Source of the DNA: Bradyrhizobium quebecense
GTDB lineage: Bacteria > Pseudomonadota > Alphaproteobacteria > Rhizobiales > Xanthobacteraceae
NCBI RefSeq assembly: GCF_013373795.3
Contig: NZ_CP088022.1
Coordinates: 3,720,001 to 3,784,000 of the forward strand
DNA length: 64,000 nt
Reading direction: 5' to 3'
Below, piece after piece: positions 8,512-16,978 of the stretch (position 1 is the first letter of the stretch; the number at the start of each line of letters is the position of its first letter). The notes beneath the pieces are model-generated. The model searched no databases, had not been told where the DNA came from, and worked only from the letters and a program-made list of their open reading frames with translations. The position numbers were made by a program, and so were the translations under genes.

Positions 8512-10283
8512 GGATGGGCTCCCTGCGTCGCCAATCCGGCCGGCGGTTCATTCTGCGGCACAAAATCCCCGGCAGCGCCCGGCACGCTGTAATCGTAGGC
8601 CCAGCGATAGACGATCGGGAGCTCCTTGCCCCAGTTGCCATGTCCGGGCGGCGTCTCCGGTGTCTGCCACTCCAGCGAGGCGGCTCCCCAGGGGTTGCTG
8701 CCAGCCTCTTTTCCTTTGAACAGGCTCCAGATGAGATTGAACAGGAAGACAAGCTGGGCGAAGCCGACAATCAGCGCCGCCACACTCATAAACGCATTGA
8801 GGTCGTGGGCGGATGCCGGGACGAAGGTTGTCTCGCCGATGTCGTGATAGCGGCGGGGCATCCCGAGCAGGCCCAGATAGTGCATCGGGAAGAAGACCGC
8901 ATAGGCCCCGATGAACGTCACCCAGAAGTGGAAACGTCCAAGCGCCTCATTGAGCATGCGCCCGGTGACTTTCGGATACCAGTGATAGATCCCGCCAAAC
9001 ACGGCCATGATCGGCGCGATACCCATCACCATGTGGAAGTGCGCGACAACGAACATCGTGTCCGACAGCGGAACGTCCACAACCACGTTACCGAGAAACA
9101 GTCCGGTCAGGCCGCCGTTCACGAACGTGATGATGAACGCGAGCGCGAACAGCATCGGCACCGTGAGATGGATGTCGCCGCGCCACAGCGTCAGCACCCA
9201 GTTGTAGACCTTGATCGCAGTCGGGATGGCGATGATGAGTGTCGTGGTGGCGAAGAAGAACCCGAAATACGGGTTCATGCCACTCACATACATGTGGTGC
9301 GCCCATACAACGAAGCTGAGCGCACCGATTGCCACGATCGCCCAAACCATCATGCGATAGCCGAAGATGTTTTTTCGCGCGTGGACGCTGATCAGATCGG
9401 AGATGATGCCGAAGGCCGGCAAGGCCACGATGTAGACTTCGGGGTGGCCGAAGAACCAGAACAAATGCTGGAACAGGATCGGGCTGCCGCCGCCATACTT
9501 CGTCAGCTGGCCCATCTCGACCAGCGTCGGCATGAAGAAGCTGGTTCCCAGGAGGCGGTCCAGCAACAGCATCACCGAGGCGACGAACAACGCCGGGAAG
9601 GCCAACAGCGCCATCACGGTAGCCGTGAAGATGCCCCACACCGTCAGGGGCATCCGCATCAACGTCATGCCGCGCGTGCGGGCCTGCAGCACCGTCACCA
9701 CATAATTGAGCCCGCCCATCGTGAAACCGATGATGAACAGGATCAGCGAGGCCAGCATGAGAACGATGCCCCAATCCTGCCCGGGGGTGCCGGAAAGAAT
9801 CGCCTGGGGTGGATAAAGCGTCCAGCCGGCGCCGGTCGGCCCACCGGGCACGAAGAACGTCGCGACCAGCACCAGCACGGCGAGCAGGTAGACCCAGTAG
9901 CTCAGCATGTTCACGTAGGGGAAGACCATGTCCCGCGCGCCAACCATCAGCGGGATGAGGTAGTTGCCGAAGCCGCCGAGGAACAACGCCGTGAGCAGGT
10001 AGATCACCATGATCATGCCGTGCATGGTGATGAACTGAAGGTACTGATTGGCATCGATAAAGGAGAATGTGCCGGGAAATCCCAGTTGCAGCCGCATCAT
10101 CCACGACAGCACCAGCGCAACCATTCCGATGGACATCGCCGTGATCGAGTACTGGACGGCGATAACCTTGGCGTCTTGCGAAAAGACGTACCTCGTCCAC
10201 CAGCTGTGCGGGTGATAGAGCTCGACCTCACCTACTTCGGCGGGCGGGATGCCTGCGACCTCATCAAACGGGATATCGACCAT
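8508..10283 (-). CDS. coxN: Cytochrome c oxidase subunit I (aa3-type, alternative oxidase)
   Basis: Catalytic heme-copper subunit, 591 residues, ~12 membrane segments. The CuB/Tyr motif FFGHPEVYIVALPAFGII, the CuB His pair in WAHHMYVSGMNP, the heme ligands in VAHFHMVMG and the low-spin heme His in TMHGMIMVIY are all present. A D-channel Asp is seen in GARDMVFPYVN and the K-channel Lys in AIPTAIKVYNW, so it is an A-family proton-pumping oxidase by sequence. The usual paired Asn after the Asp (MNN) reads VNM here, a small deviation in the D-channel entrance. It lies 71 bases after the subunit II gene. Confidence 0.93.
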   Translation of the reverse strand: MVDIPFDEVAGIPPAEVGEVELYHPHSWWTRYVFSQDAKVIAVQYSITAMSIGMVALVLSWMMRLQLGFPGTFSFIDANQYLQFITMHGMIMVIYLLTALFLGGFGNYLIPLMVGARDMVFPYVNMLSYWVYLLAVLVLVATFFVPGGPTGAGWTLYPPQAILSGTPGQDWGIVLMLASLILFIIGFTMGGLNYVVTVLQARTRGMTLMRMPLTVWGIFTATVMALLAFPALFVASVMLLLDRLLGTSFFMPTLVEMGQLTKYGGGSPILFQHLFWFFGHPEVYIVALPAFGIISDLISVHARKNIFGYRMMVWAIVAIGALSFVVWAHHMYVSGMNPYFGFFFATTTLIIAIPTAIKVYNWVLTLWRGDIHLTVPMLFALAFIITFVNGGLTGLFLGNVVVDVPLSDTMFVVAHFHMVMGIAPIMAVFGGIYHWYPKVTGRMLNEALGRFHFWVTFIGAYAVFFPMHYLGLLGMPRRYHDIGETTFVPASAHDLNAFMSVAALIVGFAQLVFLFNLIWSLFKGKEAGSNPWGAASLEWQTPETPPGHGNWGKELPIVYRWAYDYSVPGAAGDFVPQNEPPAGLATQGAHP

Positions 10284-10354
10284 CGGAATAGCCTCCTTGG
10301 TCTTCCGCTCAGCGACGAGTTCACCTCATATCCGGCTGATCCTCGTCGGCATGT

Positions 10355-11188
10355 TCATTCGCTACCAGTCTTGTACGCGGCCTTCGCGACGTCGTGCTGG
10401 CCTGACAACTCCGCAAACGTCCGCTGCCTCTCGAGCCATGCGTGATATTCTTTCGCTTCCTGCACGACGACCTTGCTCCGCATCTGCGCGTGCGCGGTAC
10501 CGCACAGCTCCGCACAGAGGACGTCGAATGTTCCGGTGCGGGTGGGCGTGAACCAGTAATAGGTCACCGAGCCCGGTATCATGTCCATCTTGGCCCGGAA
10601 CTCGGGCACGTAGAAATCATGCAGAACGTCGATTGAGCGGAGCAACACCTTCACCGGCTTCCCAACCGGCAGATGCAGATCGTCGCTTTGAATGACGATG
10701 TCGTCTTGTCCGTTCGGATCGTTGGGATTCAACCCCAGAGGATTGTCGGGACTGATCAGGCGCGCATCTGACGTGCCGAGCCGGCCGTCTTTTCCCGGAA
10801 GCCGATAACTCCACATCCACTGTTGCCCAACGACCTCGACGTCGGTCGCGTCGTCGGGAACGGTGACGAACTGGTGCCAGACGACCAGGCCGGGCGCCAA
10901 CATGGCTGCGACGCCGACTGCCGTCACGATGCTGAGCCACCATTCGAGCTTCTTGTTTTCGGGATTGTAGGCGGCCCGCCGTCCCTCCTTGTGGTGGAAG
11001 CGGAACACGCAGTAAGCCATGAACGCGATGACCGCGCAGAAAACCGCACCGGTGATCCAGAACGTCAGATTGATCGTGTCGTCGATGTAGCGCCAGTTTG
11101 AGGCGATCGGCGTCCACCACCACGGGCTGTAGATGTGAAACAGCACCGAGGCGACTGCAACCAGGAGCAGTACGAGCGCGACAGCCAT
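10355..11188 (-). CDS. coxM: Cytochrome c oxidase subunit II with intact CuA site
   Basis: 277-residue electron-entry subunit. Three hydrophobic segments precede a cupredoxin domain. CuA ligands are complete: the His of DVLHDFYVPEF, then C-x3-C-x3-H-x2-M in LCAELCGTAHAQM. The aromatic electron-transfer patch reads QQWMWSYRLPGKDG. An insertion of ~30 residues (around SPDNPLGLNPNDPNGQDD) sits between them and is not typical of mitochondrial-type CoxB. It is the first gene of the operon, so the operon promoter should lie within the 568-base region to its right. No cytochrome c domain is fused, so an external cytochrome c must donate electrons. Confidence 0.9.
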   Translation of the reverse strand: MAVALVLLLVAVASVLFHIYSPWWWTPIASNWRYIDDTINLTFWITGAVFCAVIAFMAYCVFRFHHKEGRRAAYNPENKKLEWWLSIVTAVGVAAMLAPGLVVWHQFVTVPDDATDVEVVGQQWMWSYRLPGKDGRLGTSDARLISPDNPLGLNPNDPNGQDDIVIQSDDLHLPVGKPVKVLLRSIDVLHDFYVPEFRAKMDMIPGSVTYYWFTPTRTGTFDVLCAELCGTAHAQMRSKVVVQEAKEYHAWLERQRTFAELSGQHDVAKAAYKTGSE

Positions 11189-11246
11189 CCCTCATTCCTC
11201 CTTGCCATTGAAGGCTACGGAGACGAACGAAAGGGCGGAGCTCACG

Positions 11247-11287
11247 TCAAAGGTATGGTGTCAAAGGTATGGTGTCACGTACACCAT
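11247..11287. promoter_or_regulatory. Operator-like tandem repeat and palindrome upstream of the oxidase operon
   Basis: A perfect 14-base tandem duplication (TCAAAGGTATGGTG, 11247-11260 and 11261-11274) runs into a perfect inverted repeat ATGGTGT-CACGT-ACACCAT at 11269-11287. The block lies 59-99 bases upstream of the subunit II start codon. Its position and symmetry suggest a regulator-binding site; the regulator is not identified. It does not match the FixK/FNR consensus TTGA-N6-TCAA. Confidence 0.5.
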
Positions 11288-11756
11288 CACCGCGCCTTTT
11301 GCCTCGCCCATTCTGCCGGTCGGGACGCTGGGACATCATGACAAAGGGTCAACGTCACGGCCGCAATCTCATCGGAGCTTGGGGGCGTTCAGTGCATTGA
11401 AGATGGTACTCGTCGAGCCCGGCGTCAATAGAGGAGTATGTCCCGCCTCTGTCCGGCGCGCGATAGCGCGAATACATCGCGTGCCGGAGGGCACCGATCG
11501 GCACCCGTCATCAGATGGTGCATCGCAAAAAACTGGCCTGTGCGATTGCACAATTCTCCCGACCGCGTTCGCCATCTTGCTTCTGCTGCGTATCGGACTA
11601 GTTTGATTGGACCGGTTGCGACAGATGTCGTCCGGCAAGCTCCTTCCGGTTGAATCTGATTTGCCGGACTCAGTCGCGATTTTCGCGCATGAGGCGGATG
11701 TGCGTGTGTTGATGGCGCTCCGTTCCCCTGCGGGCACAAGCAAGGAGACCGGAACC
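11288..11756. other. Intergenic region between the oxidase operon and the DUF2189 gene
   Basis: No convincing gene. Short reading frames occur on both strands but none has a plausible ribosome-binding site and recognisable protein. The region probably carries the promoters of the two divergent units. An in-frame extension of the downstream membrane protein into this region was judged unlikely because a good AAGGAG site precedes the ATG at 11757. Confidence 0.5.
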
Positions 11757-12653
11757 ATGACCACCGTATTCGCACGACCCAAACTGCAATTGTTTGGCGT
11801 CTCGACCGCCTTTGTGGTTCGCAAGATCAGCCTTTCCGACCTGGGCGACGCGCTGCGCCTCGGCTGGGAAGACTTCAAGGCCATCCCGACCCACGCCATC
11901 GTCCTGTGCGTGATGTACCCCGTCCTCGGACTTGTCCTGTTCAGACTTGTGATCGGCTATTCGGTTCTGCCGCTGCTGTTTCCGCTCGCCGCCGGCTTCG
12001 CCCTGATCGGTCCTTTCGCCGGATTAGGCCTCTACGAACTGAGCCGCCGCCGCGAGCGGGGAGAGGAGCCAGGAGCCTGGGATGCAATGCAGGTGCTGCG
12101 CGCGCCGTCGTTTGGCGCCATGCTCGAACTTGGCATTCTCCTGTTCGTTCTGTTCGGGGTCTGGATCGCCGCCGCGGACGCGATCTACATTGCGACTTTC
12201 GGCTATGCTCCGGCTGCGAGCATCCCTGATTTCGCAGAGCGCGTGTTGACGACGCCCGAAGGCTGGTCGCTCATCATCGTCGGATGCGGCGTCGGCTTCC
12301 TTTTCGCCCTGGCTGCCCTGTGCGTCAGCGTCGTCTCGTTTCCACTGATGCTCGACCGCCATGCCACAGCGATCGATGCGATCCGCACCTCGATACGGGC
12401 CGTGATGATGAATCCAATTGAGATGGCGGCGTGGGGATTGATCGTTGCGGTATTGCTGGCCGTGGGTTCACTGCCATTCTTCGTCGGTCTCTGCGTCGTT
12501 CTGCCGGTGCTTGGTCATGCGACCTGGCATCTTTACAGGAAGGTGGTCGAGCCTGACCCGAATCCTCCGCAAGAAGAGCCCCGCCCGCCGATCGGTCACC
12601 GCTACGCGGCCGATTTCCCGGCCTCGCTCTTCCCGTGGAGCCGTGAGCGTTAG
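11757..12653 (+). CDS. DUF2189 domain-containing integral membrane protein
   Basis: 298 residues with six predicted membrane segments, for example LFPLAAGFALIGPFAGLGLY, LELGILLFVLFGVWIAAADA and GVGFLFALAALCVSVVSFPL. The pattern ISLSDLGDALRLGWEDFKAIP at the N-terminus and GPFAGLGLYELSRRRERGE match DUF2189, a family often found beside alternative heme-copper oxidases. The start is set at the ATG preceded by AAGGAG (10-base spacing). Divergent from the oxidase operon; a part in oxidase assembly or membrane stress is only suggested by context. Confidence 0.8.
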   Translation: MTTVFARPKLQLFGVSTAFVVRKISLSDLGDALRLGWEDFKAIPTHAIVLCVMYPVLGLVLFRLVIGYSVLPLLFPLAAGFALIGPFAGLGLYELSRRRERGEEPGAWDAMQVLRAPSFGAMLELGILLFVLFGVWIAAADAIYIATFGYAPAASIPDFAERVLTTPEGWSLIIVGCGVGFLFALAALCVSVVSFPLMLDRHATAIDAIRTSIRAVMMNPIEMAAWGLIVAVLLAVGSLPFFVGLCVVLPVLGHATWHLYRKVVEPDPNPPQEEPRPPIGHRYAADFPASLFPWSRER

Positions 12654-12746
12654 TGATACGAGGGGCGAACTTGAGATTGGCGAACCGCCTCGCGCGGATC
12701 AATGCAAGGCGCAAATCCGCCCGGCTTCACGATCGCGCCGGCATTC

Positions 12747-12873
12747 CGTCATGCCCGGGCATAGCCGTCCGAAGGACGGCGTCGCTTCCGCTCGCCTATG
12801 CCCGGGGCATCCACGTCTTCACTCCAATCGAATAAGAAAGGACGTGGATGGCCGGGACAAGCCCGGCCATGAC
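12747..12873. repeat. Interspersed palindromic repeat, class A
   Basis: The region runs from GTCATGCCCGGGCAT to GGCCGGGACAAGCCCGGCCATGAC, with inner inverted copies of the ATGCCCGGG and ATCCACGTC/GACGTGGAT arms. It can fold into a long stem. A related element lies at 36609-36694. Such elements are common between genes in Bradyrhizobiaceae. Confidence 0.75.
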
Positions 12874-12883
12874 GGCCGGTAGC

Positions 12884-15025
12884 TTACGTCTGCTTCAACA
12901 CCGCCGGATCGACCGGCATCTTTCGCAGCCGCTTGCCGGTCGCCGCGAAGATCGCATTGCTGATCGCAGGCACGATTCCCGATGTCCCGGTCTCGCCCAT
13001 GCCGCCCGGCGGCTCGGTGCTCGGCACGATATGGACCTCGATGGCCGGGGCCTGATCGATCCGCAGCATCTGGTAGCTGTCGAAATTGCTCTGCTCGATG
13101 CGACCGTCCTTCAGCGTGATTTCGCCATAGAGCGCGGCGGTGACCCCGAAATTGATGCCGCTCTGCAGCTGCGCCTGCACGGTGTCGGGATTGACCACGG
13201 TGCCGCAATCCATCGCGCAGACGACGCGATGGACACGGACCGAACCGTCCTTGGCAACCTCGACCTCGGCGACCTGTGCGAGGTAGCTGCCGAACACGAA
13301 TTGCAGCGACACGCCGCGGCCGCGCCCGGCAGGCAGCTTCCCGCCCCAACCGGCCTTGGCCGCCGCGAGCTCGAGCGCCGCCTTGGCGCGCGGCGACTTG
13401 CCGAGCAGCGCCTTGCGATATTCGACCGGGTCCTGCTTGGCGGCCGCCGCCATCTCGTCGATCACGCTTTCGGTGACGAACACGTTGTGCGAGGGCCCGA
13501 CGCTGCGCCAGAACGCGGTCGGAATGCCGGGCGGCTCGACCCGGACATATTCGACGTGGAAGTTCGGAATGTCATAGACGAGATTGATCGCGCCTTCTGT
13601 CGTGTCGGGGTCGAGACCGTTGCGGAACGCCGGCGGCGCCCACCGCGCAATGACGGAAGAACCCGCGAAGCGGTTGTTCCAGGCCACCGGTTTGCCGGCT
13701 GCATCGAGGCCGACCGCAATCCGGTCGCACCAGTACGGCCGGTACATGTCGTGCTGGATGTCCTCCTCGCGGGTCCACACCACCTTGACCGGCGCGTCGA
13801 CCTGCTTTGCGATCTGCACGGCGCGAATGACACCATCGACCTCGAGCCTGCGGCCAAAACCGCCGCCGAGCAGATGATTGTGCACCACCACCTTCTCCGG
13901 CGGCAGGTCCAGCATCTTCGCGGCCACCGCCTGCACGCGCGAGAGCGCCTGGTTACCGACCCAGATTTCGCAGCCGTCGGCGCGAACATGCACGGTGCAG
14001 TTCATCGGCTCCATCGTCGCATGGGCGAGGAACGGCAGCTGATAGCTTGCCTCGAGTTTCGTCGCCGCGCCCGCCAGCGCCTTGTCGGCGTCGCCGATAT
14101 TCTGCGCGACCGCGCCCGGCTTCGTGGTGGCGGCTTCGAGCTCGCGCGCGATATCTGACGTGGCGAGCTTGGCGTGCCCCCCCTCGTCCCACTCGATCGT
14201 GAGCGCCGCGAGACCTTTCTTCGCCGCCCCCATGTGATCGGCCACCACGGCGACCGCGTCATCGAGTTTCACGATCTGGCGCACGCCGTTGACGGCCTTC
14301 GCCGCCGCATCATCCACGCGCTTGACCCGCCCGCCGAACACCGGCGACTGCACCAGCGTCGCGACCTTCACGCCGGGCGGCCGCGCGTCGATGCCGTAGA
14401 CGGCCGAGCCGTTGATCTTGGAGGGCGTATCGAGCCGCTTGGCCGGCGTGCCGATCAGCTTGAACTCGGCCGGGCTCTTCAGCGTCACGTTCTCCGGCAC
14501 CGGCATCTGCGCCGCGTCGACCGCCAGTTCGCCGTAACCGAGCTTGCGTCCCGAGGCCGCATGAAGCACCTCGCCGTTCTCGGCGCGGCACGAGCCGGGT
14601 TCGACGTTCCAGTGTTTCGCCGCTGCCGCGACCAACATCGCTTTCGCCGTGGCGCCGGCTTTCCGCATCGGCTGCCAGGCGCCGCGCATCGCATTCGCAT
14701 AGAGCTTGTCGCTCGGCGGCGCGTGCTCGAGCTGCACCTGCTTCAGGCCGATCTCGAGCTCCTCGGCGATCAGCATCGGGATCGAGGTGTAGGTGCCCTG
14801 CCCCATCTCGACATAGGGCATGGTGAGCACGACCTTGCCGTCGCCGCCGATCCGAATGAAGGCATTCGGCGCGAAGTCACCGGCGGCCGCGGCTTCGCTC
14901 TCGCTGCTCGCAAGCGGCAGGCTCACGCTCAGCAGCAGGCCGCCTCCAGCGATCGCGCTGGCGCGGAGGAAATTGCGCCGCGACAGGTCGGCGGCGCGCT
15001 CAGACAGATGGTCCATCAGTGTCAT
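12884..15025 (-). CDS. Molybdopterin-binding subunit of an IorB-type xanthine dehydrogenase family enzyme
   Basis: 713-residue large subunit. The N-terminus has a twin-arginine signal (LSRRNFLRASAIAGG), so the folded Mo-cofactor enzyme is exported to the periplasm. It carries GGGFGRRLEVDGV (cofactor contact) and, near the C-terminus, PPGGMGETGTSG with the catalytic Glu. Fusion of the two Mo-binding halves with a Tat signal, together with a single 2Fe-2S partner and no FAD subunit, is the layout of isoquinoline 1-oxidoreductase and periplasmic aldehyde oxidoreductases. The substrate cannot be told from sequence. It begins 3 bases after the 2Fe-2S subunit gene and ends close to a palindromic repeat. 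Confidence 0.88.
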   Translation of the reverse strand: MTLMDHLSERAADLSRRNFLRASAIAGGGLLLSVSLPLASSESEAAAAGDFAPNAFIRIGGDGKVVLTMPYVEMGQGTYTSIPMLIAEELEIGLKQVQLEHAPPSDKLYANAMRGAWQPMRKAGATAKAMLVAAAAKHWNVEPGSCRAENGEVLHAASGRKLGYGELAVDAAQMPVPENVTLKSPAEFKLIGTPAKRLDTPSKINGSAVYGIDARPPGVKVATLVQSPVFGGRVKRVDDAAAKAVNGVRQIVKLDDAVAVVADHMGAAKKGLAALTIEWDEGGHAKLATSDIARELEAATTKPGAVAQNIGDADKALAGAATKLEASYQLPFLAHATMEPMNCTVHVRADGCEIWVGNQALSRVQAVAAKMLDLPPEKVVVHNHLLGGGFGRRLEVDGVIRAVQIAKQVDAPVKVVWTREEDIQHDMYRPYWCDRIAVGLDAAGKPVAWNNRFAGSSVIARWAPPAFRNGLDPDTTEGAINLVYDIPNFHVEYVRVEPPGIPTAFWRSVGPSHNVFVTESVIDEMAAAAKQDPVEYRKALLGKSPRAKAALELAAAKAGWGGKLPAGRGRGVSLQFVFGSYLAQVAEVEVAKDGSVRVHRVVCAMDCGTVVNPDTVQAQLQSGINFGVTAALYGEITLKDGRIEQSNFDSYQMLRIDQAPAIEVHIVPSTEPPGGMGETGTSGIVPAISNAIFAATGKRLRKMPVDPAVLKQT

Positions 15026-15028
15026 GGC

Positions 15029-15490
15029 TCAACCTCCCGACTGCGCGGCTTGCTTGATGGCTTCGCGAATGCGCACATACGTGCCGCAGCGACAGATGTT
15101 GCCCGACATCGCGTCGTCGATATCCGCGTCGGTCGGCTTCGGCTTGCTTGCGAGCAAGGCGGAGGCGGACATGATTTGCCCCGACTGGCAGTAGCCGCAT
15201 TGCGGCACCTCGTGCGCGAGCCAGGCGTCCTGGATCTTCTTGCCCACCGGCGTCTTGCCGACCGCCTCGATGGTCGTGATCTTGGAGTCGCCGATGCTGT
15301 CGATCGTCGTGATGCAGGAGCGCACCGCGCTGTCATCGAGATGCACCGTGCAGGCGCCGCACAGCGCCATGCCGCAGCCGAACTTGGTGCCGGTCATGCC
15401 GAGCACGTCGCGCAGCACCCACAGCAGCGGCGTATCGCCATCGGCATCGACCGAATGACTGGTCCCATTGATGGTGATCTGGAAAGGCAT
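15029..15490 (-). CDS. 2Fe-2S subunit of the IorAB-type molybdenum hydroxylase
   Basis: 153 residues with two [2Fe-2S] sites. The plant-ferredoxin-type set is C-x4-C-x2-C in [11 protein letters not shown] plus a Cys in RSC; the helical-domain set is PQCGYCQSG and GNICRCGTY. The start is chosen at the ATG at 15490, preceded by AGGAG at suitable spacing, rather than at an upstream in-frame codon that would add 29 basic residues with no family match. In IorAB-type enzymes electrons pass from this subunit to membrane cytochromes, not to FAD. Co-transcribed with the large subunit. Confidence 0.88.
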   Translation of the reverse strand: MPFQITINGTSHSVDADGDTPLLWVLRDVLGMTGTKFGCGMALCGACTVHLDDSAVRSCITTIDSIGDSKITTIEAVGKTPVGKKIQDAWLAHEVPQCGYCQSGQIMSASALLASKPKPTDADIDDAMSGNICRCGTYVRIREAIKQAAQSGG

Positions 15491-15652
15491 CCTGACACTC
15501 CTGTCCTGGTTCGAGACCCGTCCGGACTGCGCCCCTCCGGGCGCAACCGCGACATTCCAAAGCGATCGAGCGCGCATTCGCGCCGATTGCTCACTCGTGG
15601 TAATAAATCCAATTCCAACGCTGCGTAAGCGGCGCGATGATGCGCAATGAAA

Positions 15653-15667
15653 TAACCATTGGTTTAT
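15653..15667. promoter_or_regulatory. LysR-type operator candidate between iorA-like and lysR genes
   Basis: TAACCATTGGTTTAT contains an AACC-N3-GGTT inverted repeat (15654-15664) and T-N11-A spacing, as in LysR-family binding sites. It sits directly before the LysR start codon (15673) and 165 bases before the divergent hydroxylase operon, the usual autoregulatory position. TATAAT at 15665-15670 overlaps it. Confidence 0.4.
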
Positions 15668-15672
15668 AATCC

Positions 15673-16554
15673 ATGGACCGACTGACCAGTATGGCCGTGT
15701 TCGCCCGCGTCGCCGATCTCGGCTCCTTCACCGCGGCGGCCAAAGAGCTGCGGATCTCGCCGACCATGATCGGGAAGCATATCCGTTTTCTCGAGGACCG
15801 GCTCGGCTCGCAATTGATCAACCGGTCGACGCGGCGGCAGGGTCTCACCGAGCTCGGCCGCAGCTATCTCGATCACTGCAAGCATTTGCTGGAACAGGCC
15901 GAGGTCGGCGATGCGCTGGTCGAGGAGGCGTTGAGCGCGCCGCGCGGCAAGCTCCGCGTCGCGACCTCGGTCGCCTTCGGGTCGTACAGCCTGGCGCCTG
16001 CGCTGGTCCGCTTCATGAAGAGATATCCGGAAGTTTCGGTCGACCTCATCCTCAGCGACAGGATGGTCGATCTGCTCGAGGAAGGCCTCGACGCCGCGAT
16101 CCGCGTCGGCACCCTGACCGACTCCACCATGATGTCGCGCTCGCTGTCGCCCTACACAGGAGTGGTGTGCGCCGCGCCGAGCTATCTCGCCGAACGCGGC
16201 ACACCAACGCATCCGGGGGATCTCATCCACCATGAATGCCTGCACTATCCCGGCTGGTCGGACGGGCCGCGATGGACCTTCGTCGGGCCGGAGGGCGAAG
16301 TGCATGTCGATGTCGCGAGCCGCCTCTTCATCAACAACGCGTTCGGCATCCGCTATGCGGCGCTGGCCGGCGCCGGCATCGTGCTGATGCGCGACGAGCT
16401 GCTGGCCGACGATATCGCCGCGGGCCGGCTGCAGGTGCTGCTGCCGAACTACTCGACGCAAGCCCGCGCGCGCCAGATCCTGTGGCCGAAGAACCGCAAG
16501 ATGACGCCGAAGCTCCGCGCCCTGATCGACTTCATCGTGGAGACCTATGGCTGA
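15673..16554 (+). CDS. LysR family transcriptional regulator
   Basis: 293 residues. The winged helix-turn-helix spans ~1-60 ([20 protein letters not shown], then the recognition helix in [17 protein letters not shown]). A linker helix and a substrate-binding domain (~90-290) follow, starting at [20 protein letters not shown]. It is divergent from the IorAB-type hydroxylase operon, so it most likely controls that operon in response to its substrate. The effector is unknown. Confidence 0.88.
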   Translation: MDRLTSMAVFARVADLGSFTAAAKELRISPTMIGKHIRFLEDRLGSQLINRSTRRQGLTELGRSYLDHCKHLLEQAEVGDALVEEALSAPRGKLRVATSVAFGSYSLAPALVRFMKRYPEVSVDLILSDRMVDLLEEGLDAAIRVGTLTDSTMMSRSLSPYTGVVCAAPSYLAERGTPTHPGDLIHHECLHYPGWSDGPRWTFVGPEGEVHVDVASRLFINNAFGIRYAALAGAGIVLMRDELLADDIAAGRLQVLLPNYSTQARARQILWPKNRKMTPKLRALIDFIVETYG

Positions 16555-16660
16555 GACAATGCGATCGGCACCCGGCTTTCCTGCCCCCTCCGTTCAGGAG
16601 AGGGCGGAACGAAGAGCAAGGCTCGGACAAGAACGTGAAGCCATGTCCTCATCCTCATCT

Positions 16661-16770
16661 GTCATCGCCCGGCTCGATGTGCGGACCGGGCGACCCAGTA
16701 CGCCGCGGCCTCTCGGCTCATGCACGACTGTCTCTGGAATACTGGATCACCCGCATGCGCGGGTGATGAC
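16661..16770. repeat. Interspersed palindromic repeat, class B
   Basis: Runs from GTCATCGCCCGG through GACCGGGCGACCCAGTA to GGAATACTGGATCACCCGC and GCGGGTGATGAC. An inverted-orientation relative with the same ACTGGGTCGCCCGG and CCAGTATTCCAGA blocks is at 55413-55511. Confidence 0.7.
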
Positions 16771-16811
16771 AACGCGTGTTTGTCATCATGAATCGAGCAC
16801 CATCCACCGCC

Positions 16812-16933
16812 GTCGTCCTGGCGAAAGCCAGGACCCATTACCCCAAATGGCAATTGGCGCGCGACGCTGGGGCGACGATCTCGTTCACAATCGAATTCAG
16901 TGGTTATGGGTCCTGGCTTTCGCCAGGACGACG
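16812..16933. repeat. Interspersed palindromic repeat, class C
   Basis: Outer arms GTCGTCCTGGCGAAAGCCAG and CTGGCTTTCGCCAGGACGAC are inverted copies of one another, about 80 bases apart; each arm also folds on itself. With the class B copy it fills the 424-base gap between the LysR gene and the carboxypeptidase gene, where no coding sequence is seen. Confidence 0.75.
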
Positions 16934-16978
16934 AGAATATTTGCAACGGACCGCGTCATTCGCGCAGCGATATCCCCC

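Noticed and set aside
8514..10445. 643-codon open frame opposite coxN
   Set aside because: Antisense shadow, with product rich in Gln/Glu/His/Arg; subunit I motifs on the minus strand are decisive.
11607..11756. 50-codon N-terminal extension of the DUF2189 protein
   Set aside because: A good AAGGAG site precedes the internal ATG at 11757 and the extension does not look like the family.
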